A stretch of 64,000 nt of DNA from Psococerastis gibbosa (GCA_963971405.1 OZ020490.1:16021464-16085463); one strand, 5' to 3'; positions 11,818 to 26,800 are shown, counted from the stretch's first letter. Notes: generated by a model not told the origin, from the letters alone. Made by a program: numbers and translations.

Positions 11818-14800
11818 CTGAAATCAAAATTGACATGCATAAGCCCCAAGTCTGTACATTTTTAAATGCATTTTACATATCTTAAAGCCTGAGGTGTCGG
11901 GGACATTTAAACAAAACGGGGACACGTACACCTACAACACGAAGCAACGGGGAGACATTGTAAGGCCAGCGCGGGGCAGCGCCACGCAGAGCTATGTGTG
12001 AGCGACTGGATCCTATAATACAAGGTTTCGCATACCTTAGAAAACTCCCGATTGAACTGAGAGCGGCGAGAAATTCTTCTAACTTCAATAAATTGCATAG
12101 AAGCCATCTCTTAGAGAAAGCTCTCTACACTGTCACTGAGGCACTAGCACAATGACAGAACTACCTGATTTTGACGATATTTTGACGATTTTACTTTAAC
12201 TTTCTTGTCAATTACTTGTTGATTACTTGCATTGTATAATTTAACAGAAATATATACAGTATTTATTTATTTATTAATACAATCTGTCGTTCGCCCGATT
12301 TTTCGCCTATGGAACTTACATAGTGCCTAACCTTTGTGTTTGAACTTGCTATGATATGCACGAGTGGACCTTCTTATTATAGTTGATTCCAAACCATTTG
12401 GCTTCGGCCCCTCACATGAATAATTATTTCTATTAGACAGAGGTACGATAAATAGGTGGCGAAATGAGACCCGTGACTTCCTTTACGAAAGTCTAGACAG
12501 TTATCCAATTTACATTACAGTTTTCACCAGTAGCTCAATAACCGCGTCAAACAATTACCAATTCCCATTAATCCAGGAAAGCAAGGTCTGAAGTGTGAAT
12601 TTTTATGGTTTTAAGGAGCGGGTATGTGTGTATTTACGATTTTTCTTTTGTTCTATGTATGTGTGGCATGATACCTGAAGATATGATGTAATTTTTTTTG
12701 AAATGTTTGTTTCGCTATGGTTCGGGTATTCCTATCAAACTGGGTTACTCAACAACCGCCTCACACGGACTGCCAACTCCCATCAGACCAGCAAGTGTGA
12801 CCAGTCTGGCCGGTACTGGCAATAAGGGGACAGAAGAATCCGGGCTAATAGGCCGTGGTCGATTTGAAAGTAAGCTTCCAAACGTTTCGTCAACAACTGC
12901 GATCGACATCTTCAGCGGCACTACGTACACTTCTAAGGCTGTATCGCGGAGGTACCGTAGCAACTGTCCCCGTAGCAACTGTTTCTTATTAGACTCCGGC
13001 CGTGAAAGCCTTCGTGATTATATGTTACTGGCAATGTCTACAGTCATCATTCATCACACAGTCGTTAAGACCAGTGATGAGTGATCATGAATTGAATGTT
13101 CTACCATGACCCCTACTCTGTTTCATATTCATATTGAATGCTTTCTTGTCTCTGTCTAGAGTAATTGGTGCCTTCGCTATCATAGTAAAAGAACCGGTCC
13201 GAGTTTACTCGAACATGCTTTCCAATTTATCAATTAGTAGATAGAGAAAATGAGTAATTTCACGGTAAATAATTTTGCTATGGTTAAATTTCGGATATCT
13301 GGGGGGGGGGGGGCGGGGTTGTCCACCTGACGTCACTGGAGGTGAAGTAAATTCTAGATAGGTCAGACATTACATTACATTACCAAACAGCAATAATGGC
13401 AGGGCACGCAACGCATTTGAGCGTGAATTTTCATTTTTTCAAAAACATTTTTTTTTTGCAGAAACCAAATAGTTTTTTTGGAAAGCAACCAATCCGGTTT
13501 CGTTACTCAATTTAACACCTAAAACATGCCAGAAGGTAGAAATCATCGATAGAAAGGTTTCGCAGAAAAACAATTTTTTCGTCATTTTTCATTAAAAATT
13601 AGTTATTTTTATTTTTTTACCCCTAGAAGCAAACTATCAAGGGGCAAGCTACCCCCCGCATTTTATTAACATTAGTAACGACTACAATATATGTGAATTT
13701 AAAAGAAATCGTTGGAGCCGTTTTTGATAAATAATTTTTTTAGACGTTTTTTTGGTGTTTTTTTGAGAATAAAACGCCCTCAAATTGAGTTAGCCCAAAA
13801 GAAAAAAATTGTCCTGAGGTATGATTTTTGTGAACCAACATGCAAGATTTCATCAGAATCGACCGAGTAGTTTGCCCGGAAATCGATGAACAGACAGACA
13901 GACAGAGCGACAGACAGACATTTCGTAAAAACCACTTTTTTTTTGGTTCCTGGGACCTCAAAACGTGTAAGTCCGTTGAAAACTCGGAATTGAAAATTTG
14001 AACAATCACAAAGCTTTCCTTATACTACGTATAAATCGGAAAGCAATAACTTCCCTTTTACGTTGTTTCTTCATAGCCATCTTAAAACCTGTCAGTTATT
14101 TCAATGAACGCTCTGCGCGGTATTGCTAAGCTATGTATTTCCGGTGCAGCGCTTAAACATAATTGGTGCAAACAGCAGTTTTTTTTTCAGTATTCCTCCT
14201 CGAAATAAGTGTCAATGCCATAACGGCTTAACATTCCATTATATTAGGCAGTACAAACATACCTGATAGTAGAAATCGGTATATTAAAGGTATCAGATGC
14301 AGTCTGGAAGGTCATGCCGCCCCTCACCATTTCGGCAGCTTTCCCCAGTTCAGCCTCCGATCTTCGTATCCTATTAAATACATCTTTCCTTACTGCTCTC
14401 GGTCGAGAATCGGTTCTTGAATCAGTTGACTGCGTTGAGTATGAGGAAGAGGTATACACAGGCTGTAAAATTGGAAAATCGTGCATTAATGGTCAATCGG
14501 ACACACAACAAACAGCAATTAACCGCTTTAATTGGAGCATAATTACACATACGTTATAATGTATATGTATATATTAAGACTAGAAGGGAATACCGATCAG
14601 TGTCCACAAAAGTTAGTTTAGAGAAAAACTAATTTTAAGATTTGACCCGGATTTGAGTTGAGATTTGAGTTCTGGCCATTGCGGAAGGACAAAGAGCAAC
14701 AGCTGCATGTGGCTGAGATGCGAATATTGCGTTACAAATTGACAGACAGGAGGAGAAAGGAGGACATCCGGCTGGAGATGCGAGTAGCACCGACCACCGA

Positions 14801-17800
14801 CAAAGTCAGGGAACGAAGACTGGCATGGTTTGGCCATACGCTAAGGAGAGAAGATGGAAACCTGCTACAACGTGTGAGGGACCACACCGTGGAGGGCCCA
14901 AGACCAATAGGACGACCGAGGATGTCCCTCTAAACGAAAGTGAGGGAGGACCTCAAGACCCTCGGTCTCTCGCCGGATGATACCCAAAACCGAAACACCT
15001 GGAAGATGAAGATCCGTGCCGCCGACCCCGTGGGAGGGATAAGACGCCGTTAAAGTAAAGTAGTACCCTGATCATTTTTCTCGTGTATAGGTAATTCAAA
15101 CCCCTATAACTAAGTGCCCTAAGATTTTTTGGCCATTTCGACTGAACAAGCAGATTATTCATAAAAAACGCATCGAATAGTAGTAAATGCAGCGAAAGTA
15201 TACATACATTATGGACCCTGATCGTTATTCCCGTGTGGTCTTTATATGGGAGCGATAGAACCTGACTTCCCGCCAAAAATATTATTTTTAATGTCAGGGG
15301 CTACCCGTCACGTCTCTTGACAAATCATTGAAAAGACGTGGTAGGAGGCCCATGAAATTCAAACTATATTTTGGCAGAAGCGATAGGATAGGATATAGCG
15401 ATTGATAGGATCTCACCAGTATAGACCTCCATTTACACAGTTACTGCTTGCCCAACAATTGAAGGACAAGAAAACCTGTGTTTATCCCAAAAACCAGCAT
15501 TAAGAGACTATGGAAGGTAAAAAAATTAAATATTACATGACATATCGGTCGTACAGTTCTCAGAAATATCACATCCCATAGAAGAAAATGTTCCTCAGCA
15601 TTCTGATATGTGACATGTGCCTGGTTAAAATAAAATAAAACATAAAAAAATAAAATGTATCAATTTGAATTTCCCGCGCATTTTGCACTCATTCGTTTAA
15701 AATCTAGATCTTGCGTAGTGACGTTACATGTTTACCAATAAGCAAAACATAAGCAGCACCCAATAGTTGTCCGACGACTCCTACATTGACTCCATGTATA
15801 GCATGCCTGTTGGATTTATCTGCGCAAGAACCCCAATGGAGTTCTTGCGCAGATAAATGAATTTAATCTTTCCGGTGTATGCCCTAATGCGGGATTAAAA
15901 AAATAAACACCGGTGTTACACTAATCCAAAATCGCCATAATAGGGCTGCAGCAGAGCTAGAAATAACGGAAAAGAGTAACTTCCCCAGTGAATAATTTAA
16001 GCCATTTAAATTTATTTTTATTTATTAACCCGTCTCCAAATAGACAATATTCAACTGTTCCGTCTTGTTGGGCCCAAAATATTTCCTTGCGTCTAGCATA
16101 AGCAACAAATATCGGCAATTATTCTCTGTTTAAAAACAATTTGTTAATTTAATTTTTAATTCGCTGTAATTCTCGTAACTCAATTTACATTCATTGGGGG
16201 TTTATTTAGGTTAGTTTGCACTTATTCCCATATTAGTTACTCTTTTATGTTACGGGGTTTATTTTGCATTGAATATTTCAGTTTTCGTCAGTATCATTGA
16301 GGGCACAATGGAAGGAACAAATAGAATACTAATTTATTAAAATTAAAAATTAATCAACTGAAGGACGAAAGAAGAACTTAGCAAGAGGTGAAGAAGAAGG
16401 CGCAGGACCGAGAGAGCTGGAGGATGACATGCAGAGAGTTGCTGGAAAGTAATCGTTGAGACTATGACCTCAGAAGATGTTAGTTTTTAGTATTCATATC
16501 AACACACCACCAGCCACACACCGACAAATGAAGACGAGTTCGAAAAGATCGCACGTCGCTACTGGTCAGCGCGTCACCAAATGGCCGACATGCCAAGGGT
16601 GGGTGTTGGCTAGTAAATAAGGCACTATATACTCGGGTATTGTCATCCGCCATGTTGTATCCCATATTTCCTATATGGTAAGTATTGTAAGAAAAGTAAA
16701 ATATTGAAAAAAAACTAATACACGTTTTAGTAATTTTTTATTAAACACTACCCTAATTGGTAGCACGTTTTTTAATTAATAATAAATAAACAAAGATAAA
16801 TTTCTAAAAATAAATAGGTAAACACCCAATGCTTGGCTAATACACCAGACTTATAATGGATACAATATGGCGGATGACAATACCTGTCTAATATAGAGCC
16901 CTAGTAGTAAGGCGCCCTTTCCACCGACCGGCTAGGGCTATTTACAAAAACGGTGACGTGGTAGCAGACATTCAAGACTTAGGTGGCGAATCCACCGACC
17001 TCGCATTGCAGAATGCAAATGACATTGACGGAAATTTGAATTTTTCTTTTTATAGAAATCTATTAAAATGTTGGTACTCAACATATCCCATGACGCCATT
17101 TTTTAATTTTAGTTTGTTTGTTTGTGATTTTACTGTATGATCATTGATCAATTTTAACTATGGCATAGAGGAAAATAAACATTTCCGTCAATTCTGCAAT
17201 GCGAGGTCGGTGGAAACCCCGCCTAAGTCTTGAATGTCTGCTACCACGTCACTGTTTTAGTAAATAGCCCTAGCCGGTTGGTGGAATGGGCGCCTAAGTA
17301 AGTATTCGTATCAACAAACCTTAGGTGCTATAGCTCTAAAAGGCGTCGCTGACTTTTGGCACAAGCCTGAAACTTTGGTTATGGTGACAGTGGTATCTTC
17401 ACATGAATTCGTATAATTATGTTCACTAAGGTTGTCTATCGATGTCGACGGACTAGTCAGTCTCCGCTCCTGGCCCATCACGCATTCTACACTGTTTAAA
17501 GCCAACGACGATAAATCTGCAACAATAAAAATACATATGACCCCGACTTATCTCTGAGGGTTTCGATTTTAGCCTACGTCTAGAGTAGGAGCTAGATATT
17601 CGCTTCGGCAATGGATATTTTTTCTTTCCTATTTATACATTAGCATAAGAAAAGCTATGGGCGTGTATTCCACTGGTCAATTTTCCCGTCATTTACGATT
17701 AAAAAGCGTCTGCTACCATATTATAACTTAATTTATAATAGATAAGTTAATTATCTACATAATGGTCTCTCTCCTTAGGCGGGGATTCTACCAACGTCAA

Positions 17801-20800
17801 TAGTGATATTAAATGTTTTTTGACGTGGTAGCAGACATTTTTAGACAGTCTAAAACTGTCTGCTACCACATCAAAAAACATTTAATATCACTATTGACGT
17901 TGGTGGAATCTCCGCCTTAATACAAAATCTCAACTTTTTTAATCACAAATGATGGGAAAATTGACCAGTGGAATACACGCCTTGTGAAGGTAGAAATGAT
18001 GGATTTCAACGAAATTACACGTTTTTAGGAACAAAAAACAGAAATAATTGTTTTTAATTAGTCTATCGATATCTCTATCTGTTAGCAAATTTGCGGACAA
18101 ACTACTCAATAGATGAGATTCGGTATGTAGATTCATAAAAATCATATCTCGGGGCCATTTTTCAATTTTTCAATGGGCTAACTTAATTTTGGGGTGTTTT
18201 ACCCAGGTGAAGGGGTTTACACAGGAGATAGTTTCTCTATTGGCTTCGTGGAAACATTGTAGGCTGAAAGGAACTTTAAATATTATAAACATTTTTTAAT
18301 TTTTTAATATCATTTTTAATCCTAGTAGGCCCACTGCAGGCATCCCGTGGCTGGAGACCGTTATCAATATGGCTGCTAGTGTAGCCTGCACAAGATAAGT
18401 ACGCAATTTAGCGGGGAAAATGGCCTGTACAAGCTAAGTACAGAGTTTTTGATCGGGTCCAGGTATCCGTTCTGCTATGCTGCAATGTGTAAGACTTCGA
18501 TATTTTTTGCGTAGGTACTTATCTCTGATAGTTGGCTTATGGTTAACGGGTGCCTCGTAAGGCATATTATGGCTCCCGCCGCTCCAGTTAATATATTTCT
18601 ATGGCTGCAGGACATTTTGTGTTTTCGGAAAAACACATTATCTCTACTCTTTTTATAAACAAGTCGTAACTGTACAATATCTGCCTAACGCCGTGGCACG
18701 ACGATCCACTGAGGATGTAGGACTGAGGACGGGTAGAGGTTTCTCCCTCCTGACCACTTCTCCAATTGTTGATGTCAGCATGTCCGGCTGGGCATATCTT
18801 CCTACTTCAGCTAAAATGACTAAACGGCACAAGGGTAATGCATATAAAATACACATATTTAAATACATTTGTGTATTTCAAAACAACCAAGAATAAAAAA
18901 ATACTGCCCGCTATCAAGCAGTTCAGTAACACCGACTATAGGACAACAAATGAGATCAAATAAAATTGCTGCTTAATTGGCAGCCCAATTAAATTTTCAA
19001 ATTCAAAGGGGGCGTTGGAAGTCAGTACGATAAGACATACACTAGGCTAAGTTACGACAGCCAATCATAACCGAGAATTGTTTCAACCATCTACCGTAAT
19101 TCAAACGTATCTATCTGACCTCCACTAGAATTATGCAGTCATTCCTGCCTATATGATTGGCTTGGATAATTTATCTTTTAACACAGTGAACGCCCCCAAA
19201 AATTGCACTTAAATACCCAGAGAACAAATTAGAACTCAATAAAAAACATAACAAAACATAACCCAGTTTGCAATGAGATCAAACGTTTCAAACAAAGATG
19301 GCAAACACAATATATACGAACCTTAATTTTAAATAAATATGTGCGACATTGAAATATACTGCACACAGTAACATAAGGGCCAGTCTATAATCGTAAAAAC
19401 TACCAATCAGGCTACTACAGGAAACATACCCAAAAACACAAAGTCCATTTTTAAAGGAAAGAAAATATGACTTGTACTTATAAACTAGCCTTTACTCTCT
19501 TAATCAAACTGTGAACAAAGAAAACATTTCCTTTCTCACAATATTAAACCTGGTTAAACATACAACTCGCACAGCACGTATCAATTGAACCAACTACAAG
19601 TGAGTTCTCATGACTAAAGCAAAGATAAATCTTCAAAAGCATATAAATTTAAAGAAAAGAAAAGGAACTATAATGCAAAAACTTATATGCTTAAATGCAT
19701 TTAAACACATTTAACAAAATGGGTCCACCTGGATGGACTGAATATGGCCATTACTAAGAACCGGTAGCACAAGACATTTGGTATTATATATAATTATATT
19801 GCCTACAGTGGGTACTCACTCATATTAGACTAGGTATAAATTGCTTAAATTATTCAGTTATAATTGCGTAGCCTACTTCAAGGCCGTCATTAATTACTAT
19901 AGATATCATAACATTCGGATCAGTCTATATTATTTTTAGTGAACATTTTACTCACTGCATTTTATAAAATAGGACAAAAACACACTCAAACGATTCACTC
20001 AAATTTTCGAATAAGAAGTCCAGTCCACAAATTAATTTTGTTTGTTCTTGAACAATTATGTTGTTTTTAACAATAATGAGAAGAGTTTAAAAAAAAAAAA
20101 AAAAAAACAGTTCATAAATGTTTTGCAATGACTCTTTAAGGTGTTCACAGACAATTAAACTTGAATGTATGCATTCCATCAAACCATCATTCAGGACAGA
20201 TCAACCCGCATTCCCGCGCTAGAGACTGTCGCCAGACCCAACCATAACACCATATGACTGTGACTGAAATGCCAAATTCGAAGAATGTGATGCACTGTTG
20301 CACATGTACTTAACTTTTGATTTGAAGTTCCATGAAATACCTACTGATGATCATAATTTATAAAAAAATATATATTATATATAATATAAATAAAAATAAA
20401 TAAATAATTATAGTAATAATAAATAAATATTCATAATAATAATAAATAAATAATCATAGTAATTATAAATAAATAATCATAATAATAAATAAATAATCAT
20501 AGTAATAATAAATAAATAATCATAGACATGATAAATAAATAATATGTATATACTATAGATTAACATTATAATTAAAATAACAATTTTATTGGTACGTATT
20601 GGTCCAATGAAAAGGAAGGGAAAGGTTCACTACGTTTTAAATTAGACCTACATTCATAAATAGGTGAGTAGTTATAAAATGCTTGGAATGACCAATTAAC
20701 CATATACCACATACTGGAATAATCACGATTGGAGTGCATTTAATTACGTCGAAAATGGAATTTCATAAAACGTTTTGTGTTTTGCTCAATATAGATATTG

Positions 20801-23800
20801 TTTTCTTTTGAATAAGGCACTATATACCCGGGTATTGTCATCCGCCATGTTGTATCCCATATTTCCTATATGGTAAGTATTGTAAGAAAAGTAAAATATT
20901 GAAAAAACTAATACACGTTTTAGTAATTTTTTATTAAATACTACCCTAATTGGTAGCACGTTTTTTAATTAATAATAAATAAACAACGATAAATTTCTAA
21001 AAATAAATAGTTAAACACCCAATGCTTGGCTAATACACCAGACTTATAATGGATACAATATACCGGATGACAATACCTGTCTAATATAGAGCCCTACTTT
21101 TGAAAAGGCGGGAGAAAACAAAACACCAGGGTAAAGTTTTGTTGCGGTATTTTGACAATCCAATAACAGTTTCCCAGCGCGGGGCTGTAGACTGTTATCA
21201 ATATGGCAGCTAGTGGACCTGCACAAGCTGAGTACAATGTACAGCTCCAATGTTTAAGACTTCGATATTTTTTTCTTTGGTACTTATCCCTGATGGGCTT
21301 ACTGTTAACGGGAGCCCCTTAAGGGATATTATAGCTCCTGACATTCCAGTTAATATATTTCTTTGCAGTTCCCTCTATGACGATTTTGTGCAATGCCACC
21401 ATGACTTAACTTATGGTTTGGCTATTCTATTTTAATATCGTTGGGACAGACGTGTTAAAATATATTCACTAGTTTTCTCGATCAATGTTAATGAATGAAT
21501 GCATACAATTACAGTAATCTAACCGAAGACGAACAAAGTAGTGATGATTTTCTTTTGACTAAAAAAAAAAACAAGTCTTTTAACAAACATTCACACATCT
21601 TCAAAAATTTTCCCTTTCCACAGAATGATAAATAAAAATATCATCTACGCATATGAGAACGAGCTCACAGTGATATTTTCTTTTTTTTCTTTTCGAAAAA
21701 AGGTTAATCGCGTACAAACAATTTAATGAGTGTATCAGATTAACCTCTTCAATCGCCTCACTGAGTTACCTAATAGGTGATTGTGCCAAGTAACGACACG
21801 TCTCCAACCGCAAGGTGTGTAGAGTCTCGCACAAATACAAGCACCTTGCCACCGAAGCCGCTAAATATCATTTTGATTTTTTTTTGACTACTGTATGTCT
21901 CCTTTTTTTATCCGGTGCTGTTTCCTCAAATCAAAATAGCTCATAATATTATACTTCTTCATCCAGTTCCGTAGCGTTTTTCTGGGCACGCCAAACTCGA
22001 TGGAGGCACGATAAACGGACAGTCCCTGCTCAATTTTCTCCAGAGCAGCCCACATACTGGCCATGGTATACTGTTTGTAGCAACTTCTTCGAGGGTTTCG
22101 CATGAAAACTCTGCCTTCGCACTTGACTCGGTTCGTCAGCTGTATTTGTGACGTGGATGTAGATTTATTGACACGGACTCTGTCCGCCACTGGTGCCACG
22201 TTGCTCTTCAGTTGATTCAGGTCGAGATCTTCAAATGAAATGAATTCTGCAACAAAAAGAAAAACTTGTTTAATTCACTTGATTAAAATTAATGTCGCAC
22301 ATAGCAGTTAACAATCAGGCATTAGACGATTTGAATAATAATAATAATAACAACCAGAAAAAAAACTGCAAAAATCCACAAGCAGAAAAATATTTGAATA
22401 AGTAAAAAGTGTAATTGAGTGAAGTACAGAAATATTATTATGATTTCCGTTATAAAACTGTAAGCTGTTCATTGTCGCATATTCTAGACATAGGCGGAAT
22501 ATACTGTACTTTTTTGCTCTGGGTAACACAACAAAACAGTTGAATCTCCACTGCTTTGGAAGCGGGTTAGTTGTAATAACGCATTTAAATTGTTTAAATA
22601 ATTCCCGAGTAAGTTTTTATGCTACTTTGGTGCTCGGCCTGCAGGTAGAATTAATGTAATTATACTAAAAATAATTTTAGTTTGATTTATATCAATAATA
22701 ACAATAATGAGCTTATGTGAGGAGCATGTATGCAAAAGGCGATTTCAAGTGACCAATTTTGTCACTTGAAATTATAAACGCAGAAGAGACAAAAAGCTTT
22801 TATCATATAAAAGCTTCTACATTATGGGATGTATATTGTGATTAATATTCTTTGATAATATAGGAATGGCATTAGACTTTTTATTAAATTTTTTGTAGCA
22901 GACAATGCGACGATTCCAGGGATTTTTTTTTTTTTTTTAAACAAATATCGCCTATTGCATACATGCTTCTCTTGTATGTGCACATGGGCTACTAGAATGC
23001 TTAGGAGATAAACGAACATCGCCAGTCCTTTCGCAGGAAATATCAATACAGAGCTATAAATGAGTTGTCTTGCGAGTAGAAGAAATGTTCCTCTGCATTT
23101 TGATACAAATTATGTGGCCGACACTAACACTAAATTTGGCCACAGTATTGGAACTCCTTCGCCATGACAAACTCAGTGTTTGTTAGTTTTTTGTGTCATG
23201 TGCCAATCTGACACCATAAACCGCAAATCAAAATATACGGGAACATTTCTTATACTTTGTGACATCTCATTTATGACTCTAAAATAGATTTTTCGCCAAA
23301 ATTTGTTTTTTTTTATACCCTCCTTTCTTAAAACTTAAAACTTATTGCAAAATGTATTGCATTGAGTAAGAATAAATTGCCCATCTAAAGTAAAGTAAAT
23401 AAAACCAGAATCATGGAACCTGAACAGCCTTATAAAGTAAATAAGTGCCAGTAAAGGAAATATGAACACAAGAACAGAAATTCCATAATGAAAGACAAAC
23501 ATGAACCTTCCATCATCATCATCATCATATAATGAAACTAACTGTGATGACTACTGGGAAAATAACCAAGGAAAGACTTGAATAAAAAGAGGGTCAAAAC
23601 ACGAATATCGAAGCCCCCTCCCTCCTGCTCCCCGCACACCCCCCCCCCCCCCCTGAGCAAATTTACCCTAAAATCACAAAACTCGGCCAAAAACTCAAGC
23701 CCAGAAACAAGGGTCATCTTACGTTGCGAGCGAAGGGGAAATTTGAGCAGGGGGAAAAAGGAGAATGCGCACGAGAGACAAATTTGGCCCCTCATTCTAT

Positions 23801-26800
23801 ATAAAAGCAGGAAACCCCCGAGACTAGGAGCAATTTTCGTATTGATCCATAAGTCTCAATTTGGTGGTGGGGGTAGGGTCTAAACAGAAAGCCAATTTCT
23901 TTTGCTAACTTTGTCTTTATTGATTTTGATATAAAATGGCCGCATTTTCGCTCTCTCTTTCATTTTCGCTCCCCTTCGCTCACGTCCAAGAATGTTTTGA
24001 GGTTGATCCACGCCCCTTGTCACGGACTCGACTTAATGACTGATTCTTGAAATAATAACCAAGGTTTACCTGGGTATAGACCATCGCACAACGTGTAGAG
24101 CGACAGCAGTGGTTGGGATTTAGACTGAAATCCCAAGAATTCCAAAGTCCAACCAACCACGAAATAATTACAAGTATTTCCATGATCAGCGATTTCTGAA
24201 ATGAAAAAAAAAATCAGGTATTAAATTAATTTTTAAGAAAATTCTCCATTCAAATTGCTATATATTTCAATGAACTTCATAGTTAAATGATGTATGTGTA
24301 CATTTTATTTAAAAAAATAAATAAATGTTGCTTGGAAGCTAATTTGTCACGCCATGCTTTATTTATTAGTCTCACAAAATTAACAATTAACCAGAATTAA
24401 TCAAAATTTACTTACTCTGATCTGAAATAATATTACTCGCCATTTATTCATCATGTTATCACTATTTCAACGTTAATTTATTCTTATAGAATTACGGATA
24501 TAGAAAATGTTCGTAGTAGTTATATTATAGCAATTTGTTCCTATACAATTGTATGCACATTATGGTCCAGCATTGATCGGCCTCACATGTTGAACTCGAT
24601 TTGTTAAAAATAACAGGCAATGACGTTGTCAGCAGCCCTATTATTGCGATTTGGGATTAACGTAACACCGGGGTTTATTCAATTGTTTTAAACAACCTAG
24701 TACAAAATGCGCGGGAAATTCAAATTGATAAATTAATCCTCGGCTATATAATTGGTGAGTTTTCCATTTTTTCTCCATTAGATGTAGACGCATTAATTAA
24801 AATTCTTATTACATTTCAAAATTCTACTTGTATATTTTAATGTTTATTAGTAGTTTCTTCAATTATAAAAAAATGCAACCATTCCCTTGTATCCCAATAA
24901 TTTATTAATTTGATTATTTATTAATTGAATTCCCGCGAAATATTTAACACCATCACGTGACACCTTACTAATGCAGTATTAAAAAATAAACCCTGGTGTT
25001 CCTTTAATCCCAAATCGCCTTAATAGGGCTGCTGGTCGAAGGAGTTCAAAAACTGTGGTAAATTTGGGTAAGTGGGGTCCCTATACATCAAATTGTGAAA
25101 CAGTAAAACAAATCTCCTCAGGCATCTGACAGTTTTTATAGCCCTATCATCGATATTTCCAGTGAAATTGTACTTCGTTAATTAAAAAAAAATTTCGACC
25201 ATCACAAAGCTTTCCTTATACTACGTATAAATTGGAAAGCAAAAACGGGCCATTGGCTCCTAATACAATTAACTTGCAATATTTTCCAGTCATGCTTCGG
25301 AGGACAGGTGACGTAGGCGGTTTTAGGCTACCCTAGTTCAAAATAACCAGACATTATTTACAGCCCTATCTCCGCTAGGTTGACTTAGTAATGGAATAAC
25401 AAATCATTATTTATTTATGTTAGCAACCGGATTTCTTTTCCGATATGCTGCTTCAAAGTACAGAATAAGCCAGGGTCCATGTTATGGTATTTGCACCTTG
25501 AAAGCTTAGTTTCCACTCGAGCATGGGAGGAACTGGGGGTCTCAGTCACGGGGTGCAACCAGTAGGCGAAGCTACGGCTCTACGAGGAGGCTACCATTGT
25601 CCCTGCGGTCAAGAAAGCTCGTGTCAGAAGGCTGGGATACGTGGCACACATGCCAGATGACCGAGCGGTGAAGAGAGCCCTGCACACAACACCTCAGGGC
25701 AGAAGAGTGGGCAGACTGAGGCTATGATGGCGAGATAACGGTGAGAGGGATCTGAGAGAGCTCGGCGTCCGTGACTGGCATCAAAGGGCGCTGGACCGAG
25801 CCGAGTGGCGCGATGTTATGGAGCAGTTTAAAGTCCTACATCACATGGGCAGTAGCGCCAAGGGTAAGGTGATTTACTTCTTCTTCTTCTTCTTCCCCCT
25901 TAGTGCCGCATGCGCAGCGTGGAGGGGGTCACCCTGAACCCATTTCCTGAACTCGCCCCGGTCGGACGATGTGATTCACTAATACTTCTAATTCAAAACT
26001 ATGGTGAAAAGGTTTAAAACTAGCATACAAAATAGTAGACTTTGAAGTACTTCGCATTTCGCACCCCCTTCAGGGTCTACAGAGGTTTTAGGAATGGTAG
26101 AGTATCCTCGTTCTTCATCAAAGCTCTAATTGGGATTTTTGGTTTTCGCCTATTAGTGGTAGCAGCGTAGGTAAGGTACCGATTAGGATTGGCTGGAGGC
26201 AGACCCGGCAGAATTTATTTCCTTCTGTGACGAGTCTCGCACGCCGACCAACGGTTTCCAAGTTCAGTTTTCTTCCACCTAAACTATGTCAGTACCATAC
26301 AACCTAGCCATGCAACATGCATAATCTATCTATGGAAAGAAAAGGCAATTTCTTTGCACATGAGAATGTCGCGGCTTGCTATTGATTATTCGTAAGTGCA
26401 ATAACATTGGCAGTCGCAGTTGGCTCCATAGAAACGACCTAGCCCGCAAGACCTCGGTTGCTAGGCAACTTCCTTCCATATCGAACACCAGCCCTCAGCT
26501 AGCATGTTTAAATAAACGCTCGGCTTGGGCCTATGGTTATTTAATGATTCTTTTAACCCCCTTATTCTGCTTGGCGGTTTTTTGTAAATAAATGTCTGGT
26601 TCACATTTAGGATCGCTCCTAACCATAAGCTCAGTATAGCCCATATAGGGCAGACCAGGTGGGTAAGAGGGGCATCCGCAGCGCATGTAATGAAGCGGCA
26701 AAAGGTTGTGACATAGATTAAGCTTGGAAGTTCTCGCCACACAGTACAGAGACAGGTGCAGACGTGCAGAATGCGTCGGAGTCTGTTGTCACCATTATTA

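Larger units (their letters stand above)
17982..21887. other. BTB intron between alternative exons 3B and 3A
   Basis: Contains family C repeats, the candidate exon 18653-18810, the AT satellite at 20370 and MITE D copy 2. From 18900 to 20300 is unique-looking AT-rich DNA without a recognisable feature except a poly-A run at 20088-20107. Confidence 0.55.

Noticed and set aside
11907-12107. A - strand frame (MASMQFIEVRRISRRSQFNR) ending at a plausible donor, taken at first for another BTB exon.
   Set aside because: No acceptor in a matching phase, and the 4B to 5B junction already works without it. It looks more like part of an old repeat.
12745-12978. A - strand frame similar to one at 54314-54568, suggesting a conserved small protein.
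   Set aside because: The similarity is that of a dispersed repeat read in the same frame; copies in other places have stops.
13740-14009. An 89-residue - strand frame with Cys/Leu/Ser repeats.
   Set aside because: The repeats come from a GACA tract in an old dispersed repeat; no start context or splice site.
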